Counted from the stretch's first letter, positions 10,314-23,900 are shown. The stretch is DNA of 64,000 nucleotides from Erigeron canadensis (GCF_010389155.1 NC_057761.1:23334210-23398209), one strand, 5' to 3'. The notes: generated from the letters alone by a model not told the origin. Made by a program: numbers and translations.

Positions 10314-12990
10314 TTTATTCATTTTAACTTAATTTTTTTTAAAAATACGTTTATATATTTCATTAAAATAAATACAACTAATACAATATATAGTTCATAC
10401 AAAAAAATTAAACGAAATGATTGATGAACCTAAAAAAATAACCTAATAATAATAGATCTACCTAAAAAAAATAACCTAATAATAATAGATCTAAAATACC
10501 ATCTGGAATTATTTTTTATGAACCCATTAATTATTTTGTCTAATTATCACTATGCCCTTAATCTTCATATTAATTGGTCGAATTCTTAATTAAGTTAAAC
10601 ATTTTTTTCTTTGCTGTAAGCCTTCTTCTGATGTAAGGTTGATAATCTCATATCATACAAAAACTTTAATTAATAATTATTAGATTTTAATAGTTTATGA
10701 TTTTTGGTTTTTGTTTTTTTTTTTATTTTACTTCTTTGTCTGTGCATCACAATTTGGTATTGTTGTAATAATAGCGTAAATTATAACAGTTATGGGATCA
10801 ATTGTAAAATTGATTGTCAATTTGATAATAGCGTAAATTATAACTGATATATTGACAATTTGATATATTGTAGGATTTTTTGGTTGCATGATATATTATA
10901 ACTCTAATTAGATAATAGATAACTGTATATTGTTTCTTTGATATTATACATGAAGCCATGAAGGTGTGGATTTATGACAAATATGGTACTGTAATTTTAA
11001 AAGCATTTTGGAGACATATTTCTTTATCTTTTTAATAAGAAAAAATTGTTAAATGAATGCATAAAAAAGTTATACGTTTCCATATCAAAAGCACATTTAA
11101 GTATACAACTATTTAATGCACCGTAACGAAAGCCTTTAGGACTTCGTTTAGCAAAACTCTTTTAATAATAATTGTATTGCTTAGTCGACCTATCTAAATT
11201 CTAGTCCCATCCGATTTGTATTGATTGCTACACAATGTTTCTAGACAAACTATAATATATTTATCAGTATTTGTTATTACTTATGTGATGTTGAGATACA
11301 AGTAGTATGCATTGTTCAATGTTTTATGAAATATTACTTGTAAGAAAATCAATAATAAGACATGTTAAAAGAAAAAGAATTAAATGGGAAAACACGTTTA
11401 CGTATAGCGATATGAAAAATTACATAAAGGTTAATGTTGGAATACCATTATTCAAGGTTTTGACTAATTATTCATGATTAACACATGGCAACATTTAGTG
11501 GTTAGTTTCATTGTTAGGTCTATTTATTACGCCTTTGTATCAAAATTCAAAAATTAAATGAAAACTCAAGCAATTACATAAAAACACCTAACTTAATAGT
11601 CGGAGACTCGGAGAAATTGTGAGGTTCGATTGAATAGAGTTTTAAAGATGGACTATGGCTAGAAACAAATACTGGGCCCTAAGCCCAACCCACATTCAAG
11701 GCCTCAAGTTCACAATCCCTTTCGTTTATTTTATTACCCACCTTCCACACCTGTATAAATTTTCCACCGGTTGACATCCATGGTGATTTTCATTGTTTTT
11801 TTTATTTATTTACTAGTCCTAATAGCCGTACGATATACAGTAGCTATACCGATTGTATCATAAAAAAATTCGAATATGCCTCATATATGATTCGTGAGTA
11901 TGAAATAAATTTTGATTAAAGTAAATCGATAATCGAAGATAAATTATAATAAAAAAATAGTAATGATAAATATAATACATGTTTAGTTAGAATTTTTGAT
12001 TTATCTTAAATTTTTAGAACCATATCAAAATCGGAACTTGTAAACATAGTAGATGATGGCAAATAGTCTTGTCATTTCGAATCGTAAACTCAAAATTTTG
12101 AAGTTTTCATGTTGATAAGTTATTATAATTAATATAAGTAATATGAGTTAAAGAATTGAAAAAAGAAAAAAAAAAAAGAGAGAGAGAGAGAGAGACACAC
12201 ACACAATTTATTAATAAGAAAACGATCAATCAAATAATGTTATAAATCTTTTGTATTAATAAGCCAAGAGTTAGAATTTAATTCCAAGTCTAATAAGGAA
12301 ATTGAATTTGTATATAACTAAAATAAACTAATTTAACAAAATAAATAAATTAAAATGTCATGTGTCGTTTCGAGAACATGTCAATCCTGTTTTAGTTTAT
12401 TAGTAGATACGTAGAAATTATATATAATAAATAAATATTTTTATTAGTATTTGAGAAAGATACAAATTAGGATATTGAATAAAAAGGACACGTGTCGCTT
12501 GAAAGTTATGCCACATGTTGACTAAAAAATACTACAATCTTGTTTTAGTTTATTGGTAGATTGTGATAACCTAATAAAAATGGACTTGTTAGAGGTTAAC
12601 GGTCAAAAAAGAAAAGAATAAAGAGCGTGAATGTGTGATGAGGTGTGGGATGGCTATACCGTTCAGGTACACATGGAAGCTAAGATCGAAATAATTTAGT
12701 TATGTTTTGGTGTTCAAGAATATTTTAATACCATTTTTCAATTATTTTTTTATAATTTGAGTGATCAATGTAAAAACTTATTCAAAGTTTATATCCCATT
12801 TTAACAAAAAACTAAAGTAGTAAAAAAGTGAAATTATAAAAATTATATGGGTGTTCTTACAATTTCATGATCTTTCATTAAAGAGGTCATTCGATATACT
12901 TTTGACGAATTTTTAAATCCGATGGCGGAACCCATACGGCCAAGGCATTTAACTGTCACACTTTATGACCTATCACCTCCTATGAGCTAT
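10314..12990. other. AT-rich intergenic DNA with an (AG)n(AC)n tract
   Basis: No gene recognised over 2.7 kb; no frame exceeds about 60 codons. A compound (GA)n-(CA)n microsatellite lies at about 12177-12205. A short direct duplication containing CCTAAAAAAAATAACCTAAT lies near 10430-10490. Confidence 0.45.
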
Positions 12991-13330
12991 CACACTCTAT
13001 AACCTATCACCCCCATCATCTTACCATCGCAATGCGCGGGTACTTTCTTTCGTATTTTATTATAATATAAAGCAAATATACTTTTGATTTTCAACATTAA
13101 ACTTAAATTTCAATATTGATTTTAAGTTTCAATAATGTACACATTCTAACGCATGATGTACCATACATCATAACCACATTACATCAATAATTTCCACTAT
13201 TCACCGGCGCCAGCGCCGCCACCACCGTCGCTACCGTCGCTCGCCACCACCGCCGTCATCGCCGCCACCATTACATTACCACCATCGTTGTCACATCCAT
13301 CACTGTCACAACAGACGAGTACATTTCTCT
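12991..13330 (+). mobile_element. Helitron-like remnants, GCGGGTACC family
   Basis: A segment ending CATCGCAATGCGCGGGTAC near 13042 and a GC-rich CGCCACCACCG block at 13200-13290 resemble the better-preserved copies at 10047-10313 and 16065-16319. Neither has two clear ends. Confidence 0.3.
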
Positions 13331-13363
13331 CATTTTAACAAAAATAAAAATAAATTGTAAATG

Positions 13364-13545
13364 AAGCTAGCTCAACTGACAGATGCATCCCTGGTTTTTC
13401 TCACTGGCATTGGGTTCGACTCTTAGGAGTGACAAGTCTGCAAGTTTTTTCCTTGAGTTACTTGTAACGGCTTATGGTCTATATCTCGTACTCTAGAGTA
13501 CGTGCAGGGTTTTACCATTATACACAGTAAGTTATTCTTTAATGT
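13364..13545 (+). mobile_element. tRNA-derived SINE-like element
   Basis: A box-A-like CTAGCTCAACTGACAG (13367-13382) is followed 30 bases later by a box-B-like GGGTTCGACTC (13412-13422). This is the RNA polymerase III promoter layout of a tRNA-derived SINE. No tRNA cloverleaf is complete. It ends in a weakly T-rich region near 13540, and no target duplication was identified. Confidence 0.5.
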
Positions 13546-13595
13546 CTAACATCCACTAACTGTTATAGGGACTTGTGGAGAGCTAGAAGGAAGCT

Positions 13596-16500
13596 ATGGC
13601 AAAGATGGTGGAAAACGTGGGGCAATCTGTATCTATAATAAAATCAATTAAAGAAGATAACAAAACAGAGATGGTTTGTAAGAGATGCAAACAAACGTAC
13701 AATCCATCTTCAAACAACCCTTCAGCTTGTCAATTCCATCCTTCTTTCTTTGTTTGCCGACGTCACGACGATCAGAAAAGGTAAATTATTCATATTATTT
13801 TTTAACTATAATGATCGAAATTTTGATAAAAGATATGTTCTGGAATTATTATGCCTCTAGGTTTCTAGTTCTTGTTTCATTTTTTAATAATAATAATAAT
13901 AATGATAATTTGATAGGTTATAGATTAGGACATAGTGAATCTAAGGTAGAAACTAGAAAGCCTACTTCCAAAAGAGCCATTTTGTGAGGAGTGAGAATCG
14001 AACTTTTGACCTATGTATCCAAAGGCGGGGGGTTTTCCGGCTGTGATCCAATCCTACTTGTTATTGGGGCAGAGTGAAATGAGGGATGAAAATAGAGTGA
14101 CTTTCCTTTCTATTTTTAAAATTTGCTAAAGCAAACTGCACTTATATATGTTATGGATATGGTAATATGGGTTGGTTGGGTAATGGGTCAAAACTGGTCA
14201 ATCTTAATGTATGTCAAATCAGGTGTTAGGAAGTTCTCGAGTTACGCCTATAACAATAGGATTACTTCTCCTTTTGTTTCCAATAATCCGCTAAAGTTAA
14301 TAGATTGGAAGTTTTGGGCAGCCATTTTTTAATTTCATGACTAGAATGTGTTCTATATCTGTTTTTTAATAGAAAGTCGAAACCTTGTTGTGTTGGTCTC
14401 TATTATTCACCTACACTACATGTCTCTGTAAACAAAGATGATTTGATGAGTTAGAAATCACTTTGAAGTGTTACTACCTGTGATGCACGGAAACGGCAGT
14501 TAGGGTGGAGTACCCGTTTCGGGGACGCCATGGGGACGGATGCGTGTAGGATACGCCTTCGAAACGTTTCCTGCGCGTTTCCAGTTATGGGGGGACGTTT
14601 CCTCCAGGTTTCCTAAACGTTTCCACCAGATTTCAGACGACCATCCATAGCCGGAGATGAAGAAAGCATTTTTTCCGGCGAGTCTGTGTTTTTTGGTGGG
14701 TATGAGACAGAAACCAAAACCCGTTTTCAGTAAAGTAAATGCTTTAGGATTAATGAAGGTGTACCTTTATCCCGCCTCATTGTTCTTTGTTTACCAGTGG
14801 TGGTGATAGTAACTTACTACTAATACTGTCGACTGGAGTGTTGCCTTCATTGTGTGGGATCATGTGGCTCTTGTCAGTTACATGTCACAAAGAGTGTGTT
14901 TCGGACTTTCTTCATAAGCTTTCTTAGCTATCGCGCTCCTTTTGTTGGTCACTCAGATTGATGCAGAATGGAAGATCCCTTGAATGTAAAGTATAAACAC
15001 CCAGTCTTGAGAGATATAAAGCGTTGTAGTTTTCAAAATAGTCATAAAATTACAAGTACAAATTTAAGCCCTACGATAATAGGGCCTCCAAAAATACAAT
15101 TGTCTTTATGACACGACCTTGTCTTTTGTTTGTATGTAGTCTGTTGATACTGTGGCAGTACTTCTTTTAATAGTTTTAGAACGGATTTACACTAGTTTCT
15201 CCCCCTTATCCAGCCTCATAGCTTCAATAGAAGGACTGCTTCCATCATTTCTGCAGAAGATTAATCTCCTATCCCAATACTGTTTAATAGGTTTCAACCT
15301 TGGTTTTTCTCTTCGAAACTTGCGTAAACCGCAGAAAACACAGTTTCACAGATTGAATTGTCTCAAACTCTCAACTTTTTTCAGTACTCTTCTGAAATGG
15401 GCATCTGCCTTACATTCTTAGTTGCATGATGGATTGCTTCATGATCTGGGTTGATCCTACATGACTTGTTTTTCTGATGAACTCGTGCCAAAAATTCATG
15501 CAGCACCTGCATGATAAATTTGTTAATCAATTGGTCCTCGATCATATAGCACTCTTTGCATATCGCTATACTTTGCGTTGCGACAGAAAAAATTAATATA
15601 GTGAATGACGCATGAAAATTAATTACGCTTAATTTTTTTTTCAACATTTGCTAAAACAAACTGCATTTGTAATTGTAATAGAGATGGTCACGGGTCAACA
15701 TGTGTAAAATTTCTTGTTCGTCCAAACACACTTCATATCAGGAACTTACCTATGTATTATTCTTGTTCTACAGATAGGTAATGTATTAAATATGACCAAG
15801 TTATAGAAAACATATACATTGGGAAACTCTCAGTATACCCACTTGACCCATTTCCGTGATGGTTAAGTTTTAAAATCCGAGTATCTGCCCGACACCCCAT
15901 TGAACTTGTTAGAGATAACTTGTAACCTATATCGACCCATTCTCCAAGTAAATGAGTTGAACTTGCCACATCTTAGGTATAGCAATCTGGCTAGTCCTTG
16001 GGACCTTTCCTAATTGGGTATTAGGAAGTTGTTGAATTAACCGTTGTAGAAAGGTTTAAATAGACTAGCATGGTACCCACGCAATATGGCGGTGGTGGCC
16101 GCGATGGAAGTTTGGTGGTGTCGGCGACGGGTGATGATGGCGGCGAGTGGTGGTGGTAATTGATGTATAGGTAATTGACAGAGGAAATATTTTTAAAGAT
16201 AAGGGATTGATGGTGTAAATTAGCTCATTAAGGATCGAATTTTAGTTTTACATCTCTTTTTTTTCTAACTTTTCAACCAGGATGTATAATCTTTTTATAG
16301 AAGTATAGATATAGATAGATCAAATGCATGTTCTGGCTTCCTTTGACACCATTTTCATTGTTTGGTGTTTTGATATCTTGGAAAAGGATTGGTGTAAATA
16401 GGCATCCATTTTGTAATGGTCAAAAGCTGTCATTTTTCCTTTCATGTCGTTTCTATGTTTTTGGCAGAGATTGAACTTAGTGCATTTTTCAGGTCATCAT

Positions 16501-16880
16501 TGTTGATATTTGCGTTTTCTTATCACTCACATTCCACCGCAGTACTAGATGAAATTTGGAGTGTAAATGTCATTTTAGTTTCAAATTATGCTACTTCTCT
16601 TGCTTTGGTTAAATGATTGAATTTAATAGTATTTACATGTGTGTGTGTGTGTTTTGGTACATTTCATGACTTTGTATAAATGTTCACCCTGTTTAGTCAA
16701 GATTCAGGATCAGTTTGTTAACGTACAAATCTCCAATTTATTTCCGCTCTTTGAAGGTACTATGAACTGGGACCAGATGATCCACCATATGCTGCCAAGT
16801 TTTATGATTGTTGTGGAGCAGAGGATCCAAATGCATCTGGCTGCACGACCAGCTTCCATATTTCTTACGATGATGCTTGA
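13596..16880 (+). CDS. small CHORD-like zinc-binding protein, two exons
   Basis: Join 13596-13780 and 16757-16880: 102 codons plus stop. The donor AAAAG|GTAAAT and acceptor TTGAAG|GTAC rejoin codon 62 (Arg) in frame. Cysteines fall at 28, 31, 45, 54, 80, 81 and 91 and histidines at 48, 57 and 96. The spacing C-x2-C-x13-C-x2-H, then C-C and C-x4-H, echoes the CHORD zinc-ligand signature, but with a longer linker before C-C. CHORD domains elsewhere bind zinc and act with HSP90/SGT1; this role is not shown here. I recall similar short plant proteins of unknown function ending in a GCTTSFHxSYDD-like tail. An internal Met at codon 26 could be the true start, because residues 1-25 look less constrained. 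The intron is nearly 3 kb and contains a Helitron (16065-16319). Confidence 0.7.
13781..16064. other. intron contents of the CHORD-like gene
   Basis: Mostly unique-looking sequence. A TTTGCTAAA(G/A)CAAACTGCA motif occurs at about 14122 and again near 15646, followed by loosely similar sequence, suggesting an internal duplication or two related insertions. A GC-rich GGGGACG/GTTTCC patch lies at 14500-14640. A box-B-like GTTCGATTC on the - strand near 13990-14000 may be a SINE remnant. Frames at 15152-15421 (+) and 15381-15647 (-) carry no motif I recognise. Confidence 0.35.
16065..16319 (-). mobile_element. short nonautonomous Helitron, GCGGGTACC family
   Basis: On the - strand it begins TCTATCTATATCTATACTTC, a typical dicot Helitron 5' start. 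It ends ATTGCGTGGGTACCATGCTAG followed by T. It is 255 bp with a GC-rich CCACC block before the 3' end and no coding capacity. It lies inside the CHORD-like gene's intron. Confidence 0.6.
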
Positions 16881-17164
16881 TTTGCTGAAAGCATAATGTT
16901 AATTAGCATATCTGTATATAAACTTTGAAAGAATAAATGGATCTATAAAAATGTCCCCATTTACCTTGCATGTTGGTAATCCTACTTGGTTTTTCTATTA
17001 ATTGCAGGTTTCCTTCTACAAATTTATGTTCACTGTGTATTCAGTTAGGTAATGTGAGCAGATTAAGCCCACATATTGTTGATAGGATTACTACAGTCAG
17101 TGTTATTACATCAGTACCATTAAGAAATTCATGTGAATTTTTTTTCTTTTTATACTTTTAAAAT

Positions 17165-17290
17165 CATTATCAAAAAAACTGAAACCATTATCTTTAATTT
17201 TACCCTTTTGAATTATATAAAATACAACCTTTATTAATAAAAACTTCGTTAATTATTATAAAAATAAAATCAAAATCTTAATCTTATAAT
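17165..17290. other. AT-rich intergenic DNA
   Basis: Nothing recognised beyond AT-rich sequence between the CHORD-like gene's downstream region and the Helitron. Confidence 0.35.
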
Positions 17291-18290
17291 ATATACTATA
17301 AGGCAGTTAAACTAATAGCTTATTAACCAATCAAATCGTTCGATTTCATCAAATTGTCTCTCGCTTATGTCATCATTTAGATAAACTATAAATTAAAAAT
17401 CTTAATAATCATTATCCAAATATATTATTATATTACTATTTATATTAATAATTTGTAGAAAAAAGTCTAATTAATTTATACTTTTTTGTTCTTCCATCAA
17501 TAATTTACACTTTTTACCCGTAAATACTTAATTTATATTTATTTTTAGCCATCAATTTGAGAGAATTTTACAAAATTTATAATCATTAAATTAATTATTT
17601 CAAAAAGTAATAATTTATTAACCAATCAAATCGCTCAATTGACTCCCGCTTATGTCATCATTTAATTTAATTATAAATTAAAAAATTCTAATAATCATTA
17701 TCCAATATTTAACTCCATTTAAGAAGCATTTTATCTCTCAATCAAAAAGCTACATAATTTTCTTCTTTTTTATATATTAGTTTTGCGTCTTAATGTTTGA
17801 AGTTAAAATTGGCATTCAAATCAAGAGTCATAATTGTTATTAAATAATATGAAAACAATCCTAATTGTTATCTAATTATCATAGAACAGTTGATTGAAAA
17901 TCAACCAATTCGTCTTATGACCCCCGTAGGCATTCAATACATATACTTGATGTCAAGTAAAGGATCACAAATATGTTTATATTTTAATTCTTAATTATCT
18001 TTTATAATAATATCACATTATGAGTAAAATGGTTTCAAAAAATTCTATAATAGATAAATTATTATAGCATGTTCCTTGTGGAATGACTACGACAAAGAAT
18101 TCCATCAATATGTATCAACTAATAATAACAGTGACGAACATATGATTATTATACTACAAATTGTAAAGTATAACACTTGGAATCATATATCTTCAAATTT
18201 ATAAGCTTTAATGATTTAAATGTATGAAAATCTACTATTGATAATATCGTAAATCCCGTGTCCAGTGTTGGACACGGGTCTAAAATCTAG
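17291..18290 (+). mobile_element. nonautonomous Helitron, GACACGGG-hairpin family
   Basis: The 3' end has a perfect 10-bp hairpin, CCCGTGTCCA (18255-18264) and TGGACACGGG (18269-18278), then TCTAAAATCTAG and a host T. This is textbook Helitron 3' architecture. The 5' end TATATACTATAAGGCAGTTA matches the 5' ends of the - strand copies at 44597, 45403, 46092 and 46603. It is about 1 kb of AT-rich sequence with no intact coding frame. The 5' TC dinucleotide is not obvious. Confidence 0.75.
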
Positions 18291-20017
18291 TTTGTTACTA
18301 ATTACGAAGCTAAAAAATGAAGCAATAAATCAAATTGGAACTCTCAACTGAAAAGATTTAGTCAAGGCTAAGCATAGCAAGTCGTGAGAGTAGAGTTGAG
18401 TTGTATCAAATTAGTGGTGACAGGTGACTTTAATTTGCTCCTAAAGGGGGAAAGAGTCGGAGAGCTCAACCCCCTCAACCCTCAATTTTATCTAATCAAA
18501 TTACTCTACTTCATTTTAATCCTCTAACCTTTTTTCAACCTTTTTTTAGTGACATCCGAAACTCCCAACCTTTTCTTCACATTTTAATAATTTATCCTTA
18601 ACTTTATAAACTTTACATAACTAACTCTTTTTAATATAAACTAATCAAATATATAAGAAAAACACATACATTTCATTTAGATATTAAAAATTTAAAAATA
18701 CAAAACATAAAATAAAATAAAACCACATACATATTAAAAAATTTGAAAATTCCGAAGCCGAAGAAATTGCTTCGGACGACGATGATGATGAAGATGATGG
18801 ATCCATATGATGAAAATATGTTAATATTTGTGTTTGAAAAGAGAAATATAGAGTAAAAATGGTGTTTGGTTGTAATTTTGGTGTAATAGGTTCGGCCCTT
18901 TATATAGAAATTTTAAAAAAAAAAGTTTGCCAAACTTGTCACAAATGGTCCCTGGAGCGTCTTAATTTGCACCGACGGTCCCTTTAACGGTCAAATGACC
19001 GTTTGAAAAGTTTCACAAATGGTCCTTGTCTTCTCCAACTCTCCGCGAGATACATACTCGCCGGCTCCATCTCGCGCCCAGCTCCCCTCACCGGCAACCG
19101 AAACTCGCTCCATCTCGCGAGCTCGCTGCCAACTCTCTCCTCCATCTCGCTCCGGCTCCCTCCCCTAACTTTTAGCCTGACTTGCGAGTTGGGCTGTAAC
19201 TTGAGCCGAGTCCAGATGAGTTGCAAACTCATTCAAATCAGGAGAAAAACAATAAATCAATGATTGTGGTAGTTTGATCACTATCTAATATCTATGTATA
19301 TACTTTTTTATTTCTATCAAGTTTTTGTTTTCGAGAAAAGACATGAACCATTTGATTTTCTTTTTGACTATGTCTTAAGTTATTCCTTTTGTTGGTTTCA
19401 TATATATTAGAAAAATTAAAATGTTTTAGCTTGAGCTACATTTTATCATTGTAACTTCTTATTTGTATCGGTTAAATACTTTTCAACCAATAGTCTTTAG
19501 TTAAATTTGTTATATGAAAAAAATCAAAAAAGTTTGGAGTTTGATGAAAGAGAAAAGTTTATTTTTTTAGTAACAGAGTAAATTGAGTGTGAATAGGTTT
19601 AACTCCAGTTATTTCATTGTTTCTATATTTATCTTTACTTTTATGATTTTTTGTGTTTTGGCTTCTTTGTTTATTCTTGTCAGTTTCATTTATAATGGTT
19701 GTTTATTTTATTGAATATTAAACTCATATATATGTAAAAGATGGGTGAAGATCTTCTCAAGTTATTTTTAATTTAAAGGATTAAGTTAAAACTATCTTGA
19801 CTCCTTAATGAAAACCAAAGATTAACATTCAAAGATAACGTTGACCTTTGATTTTCATCCAAAGATAAAGATTTCTCTAACTTGACGGAATGCTATAAAC
19901 ACAAGTTAATAAAGCATTTGTGATATTGATTATAAACTTTCAAAAACGTTTGTGGTATTGACTTTAGATAAATATCTATATCATATGCAAGAGTTTTTAG
20001 CTAACATATATCATAGA
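18291..20017. other. intergenic DNA with a GC-rich patch
   Basis: No gene recognised. A markedly GC-rich segment at 19020-19215, with CATCTCGC/GGCTCC repeats, opens reading frames on both strands (18984-19232 -, 19003-19263 +). Neither has a recognisable motif. The motif TCACAAATGGTCC(C/T)TG occurs twice nearby (about 18938 and 19013), a sign of decayed transposon sequence. Confidence 0.35.
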
Positions 20018-20386
20018 CGAGATGGGTGTCTACGCAATGCGGCGGCAACAACAACGGGTGGTGATGGTGGCGGTGGTGGCAACGATGTAGTTATTAATCT
20101 AAAAGTAATTGATGTAAAAGGTAGTGTAGTTAATTTATGGTTAAGAGATATATCTTTTGTAAATAACTTTATTAAGAGTATTTTAGGTGAAAATGTTTAA
20201 ATTAATGAATAAAGGAGAGCTATAGTTTGGATAAATATGGTTGAAAAATATTTTAGGGATATATTAGGTAGATTTAGTATTTGAGTTAATAATCTATTGA
20301 AGATTAAGAGTATTTTGAGTATTTTAAAGATAGAGAGTTGAAAAGAGTATAAAATAATTTGTTTTATAATATATTATAGATATAGA
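20018..20386 (-). mobile_element. short nonautonomous Helitron, GCGGGTACC family
   Basis: On the - strand it begins TCTATATCTATAATATATTA and ends in a GCATTGCGTAGACACCCATCTCG-like sequence, a degenerate version of the family 3' end in which CTAG has become CTCG. It includes the GC-rich CCACC block. The + frame 19952-20200 across it is not a gene. Confidence 0.5.
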
Positions 20387-20689
20387 TAACAAAACGTAAC
20401 GATAATGATTGAAATTTCACAACACGAAAAAAAAAAAAAAAAAAGCTAACGTCTTTTCATCTTTAAATAAATATATACGGTATTTAACAAAGACATAATG
20501 ATTTTTAATTTAACAATCGAAGCTTTAACAGAAATACACTAATATAACGTAATATTATTTTAACATTATAATTGAATCCCACAACGCGACCAAAATTACT
20601 AGTTTGAATTATATTATTTGTAGTGTTTCTATGGATAAAAAGTAGTACTCGTATATCATTATGCTAGATTAACGAGGCATAATTTTATC

Positions 20690-20904
20690 ACTTTCCTTAA
20701 TTAAAGGGACACCTTCCTTTCCTTCCCTTCCTTGTGACCAACGTATGCGAGTGAGCCAGATATATTTTACCTTTGCTGACGTTCCTCCTCCTCTCCCCCA
20801 AATACTTGATCACTCTCCTTCCTTCTTAGTAGCTTTCTAATCTAATCTAATCTAATTTACAGCAGTAATATACATCAGTAAGTGAGTGAGTGAGTGAAGG
20901 AGAG
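20690..20904 (+). promoter_or_regulatory. probable promoter/5' leader of the NERD gene
   Basis: A CT-rich stretch (20705-20740 and 20785-20835) is followed by a (TCTAA)4 run near 20837-20857 and a (GTGA)n run just before the ATG. A TGACGT core, a possible bZIP site, occurs near 20778. The assignment rests on position only. Confidence 0.35.
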
Positions 20905-23900
20905 ATGTGGATAGAAATTATAGTTTCCAGTCTAGTGATATACCGATTGGTCCGCCGTTTCTTCTACGATGATGAACAACAAGACCAACACATTGATTTT
21001 GGCTCCTCCTCCAGTTCCAACGCTCTTTTCTCCGTCGCCGATAGGTATATATACACATAGGGTAAGATAAAATGAGTCCACCTAAACAAAAGTCCATTGA
21101 TTTTCGTAACTTACAAGACTTTTTTTGTAAAAACACTAAGACTTTCCGGCGACAGTTGTGTAAGTTAATTTCACATGATTTTCAGGCGACGCGGTGGCCG
21201 GAAAATCATGGTGGTGGTCAGAGTTAACTTACACATATGTGAGTTACATGGACTTTTTTTAGGTGGACTCATTTTATCTTTCCCATATATATATATATCT
21301 TCTATAACTATCACTTGACCTGCTAATTGATAATCTAATTTATTAATCTGTTTATTTGCTCATTATTGTGATTTCATAATTATGTGTTTGGATAGCGTTA
21401 GGTGTTTCGAAATGTATTCAACTATAGCCGGAATTCGTATTTTACAAATAATTTTAAATGAATTGATTATTGTTATTGTTTGTATCCGACCAGTTTTAGA
21501 AACTTGCAAATTGATAATATGGCACTCGACGTGGCAGGCCCACGCAATAAGATAGCTTTCGGGGCTCTAGTTTTATAGCTTGATATATTTCAAACACTTG
21601 AGGGTTTTAGATATTTGCAAACTTTTTATTGTAAGATTGTATCTTATTTTGTAATTGTATTGTATGTACCCAAACTGGATTTGTAGGCTTAAATCTCTGT
21701 ATGGGGGCAAAGCTTATGTTGGGCTTCGTATTCCTGACCCTGATACTTCTTCCCTGCAGAATATTGATTTGGTCCTCGTCACCAAAGGGTAAGTTATGTC
21801 TTGCCTTTCAGCTCAAATCTTTCTCTTCTATTGCAAGTTGTTATCAAGTTTGATAGAATAAGAATTTTTGATATATTTACTTGTGCATTGGTCGATTTAG
21901 GTTGCATATTATCTCAAATGGGCTAAACAAATGGAAATAAACACATTAGTTTAAAAATGTTTAAACGGTACAAAGTAACCCGAAGTGCATTTCTGTTCTA
22001 TAAAACGTTTTTAATCATATTACTTGATCAGTGAGATTATGTTATAATAAGATAAAGTTGTTATCATATTTGGCACTCTAATCATTATGAGGAGTTTTAG
22101 TTTTTCGATAAAAATGTCACTTCTCAGTCTGCCCCAACTGACTTAGATGCGTCTGAAAAGTGCCCATTATCTTGCCATTCTGGCTAGACCTCATTATAGC
22201 ACCACCTGAAATTATATATTATTTCAGGGAGGCAGTGGTTGTGTCTGTAATAAACGCATCTGGAATTGTAAACATTGAGGGGGATGGAACGTGGGTTTGC
22301 TCAGGTGGTTCTAAGCACAAAACTGAGCGTCTTCAGGATCCGGTGACAATTCTTTTCTCTTAGATTGTTTTGAAGTTTTTGTACCAACTGCAAATTTTAT
22401 AAACTAATGATGATGATGCCATTCCAAGGTTCTAGCTGTTCTTTTCTTTCTACATGTGTGATTTGCTTTTGACTTTTTAAGTTTTAATGGTTTCCTTACC
22501 TTCTTTTGGTGATATTAAATCACCTAACCATTACAAGGGTATAAAAAAATGTGAGTCTCACCTTACAACTTAGTTTACTGTTTACCAGATTAATGTTGAA
22601 CTATAAGTTGATTGTAGACTCGTAGTTTCACATACATAATTATGTAAAGACAGTTACAAAACAATTCAGATCTTTATTTTTTTTTCGGTAAATGAGATGT
22701 GGTGAGCCCAAAGCAAACTATGCTAAGTGATGTTGATAAAGTAAGATTGACTCTCAAGATAAGAGAGGTGTACTGAAACAATGTCTTGTATATATATTTA
22801 AGTATCATTAGCAACTTTAGCACAATATTTTAAATCACCAGAATATGTGAGGAAGCATCAATGCATGTAGGTATACCTTACTCTGCCACAACTATAGAGA
22901 TTGTATGTTTCTTAGAAGCACAATAGTTTCATTTGGTCAAGCTCTTCTCTTTTGGGTGATGACCTCTGTTAGAAACAATATTTTGTCGGCTAACTCAACT
23001 ATACTGCAACCAAGTACATATCTATTTGACTATTTTAGATTTTTAGATGACCATGCTTGTTAGAGTAACAACATTATTTTATTTGACAATCTTTTGGGTC
23101 CGATGTCTATATCTCTGCTGATATCTTGTAAAGAATGTTTCTTTTGGTACCATTGATATCTTCTTTTCCCTACTAAAAGGATCGTCACTTGAACAGCTGG
23201 CTTTGGCTACCACCAGAGGCAACTGTCTTGATAATTAACCAAGAGAATAAGTCAGTCTGATAGTTTGATTTGCCAACGTGATTTGCTTCTCATTATTCAT
23301 GAATATTTATGCAAATACATGATACACATAGCCTCCTCAACTATTGAATAATTACAAGAATAGTATATCATATTTCCTAGTCTAATATACCCCCTCAGTC
23401 TAAGCAGGAGGTTCTCGGACGCTTAGACTGGCTCGAAAATCTGTGAATAGTTGTTTTGGAAGACCTTTTGTAAAAATGTCAGCCATCTGATACCTAGAAG
23501 GAACATGTAAAACTCTAACTTGACCGCGTTGAACCTTTTCACTAACAAAATGAATGTCAATCTCTATGTGCTTAGCCCGTTGATGCTGAATGGGATTCTG
23601 TGACAAATAAACAACGCTAACATTGTCACAATAGACAATGAAGTCCAACGCAGATGATGGCAAAAAAAAGATTGAATACTCAGTTGATTTAATGCTTACT
23701 ACATACCACATCAACATTTCAGAATAGAAATAAATAATTTTTTTAGCTCTTCATTGTTTAAATTATTTAGTTATCAAAATTTAATTTATTTTTATTTTAT
23801 TTACAACGTTTCATAACGAATCATTCATGATTGACCAAATCATTGATACAAATAATATCCAAATACCAAATCCGCCTTCTAGATAACCTTCGCAAAATAG

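Noticed and set aside
13364..13440. Possible tRNA gene
   Set aside because: Box A and box B are present but no full cloverleaf or acceptor stem can be formed; treated as a SINE.
15381..15647. 88-codon - strand frame containing LHEFLARVHQKNKSCRINPDHE, overlapped by a + strand frame at 15152-15421
   Set aside because: The composition looks somewhat coding-like and a splice-like CAG|GT occurs nearby, but I recognise no family and the flanking sequence breaks up. It may be a captured gene fragment; too weak to call.
18984..19263. Opposing frames across a GC-rich patch
   Set aside because: The frame length is explained by base composition; there is no motif and no exon partners.
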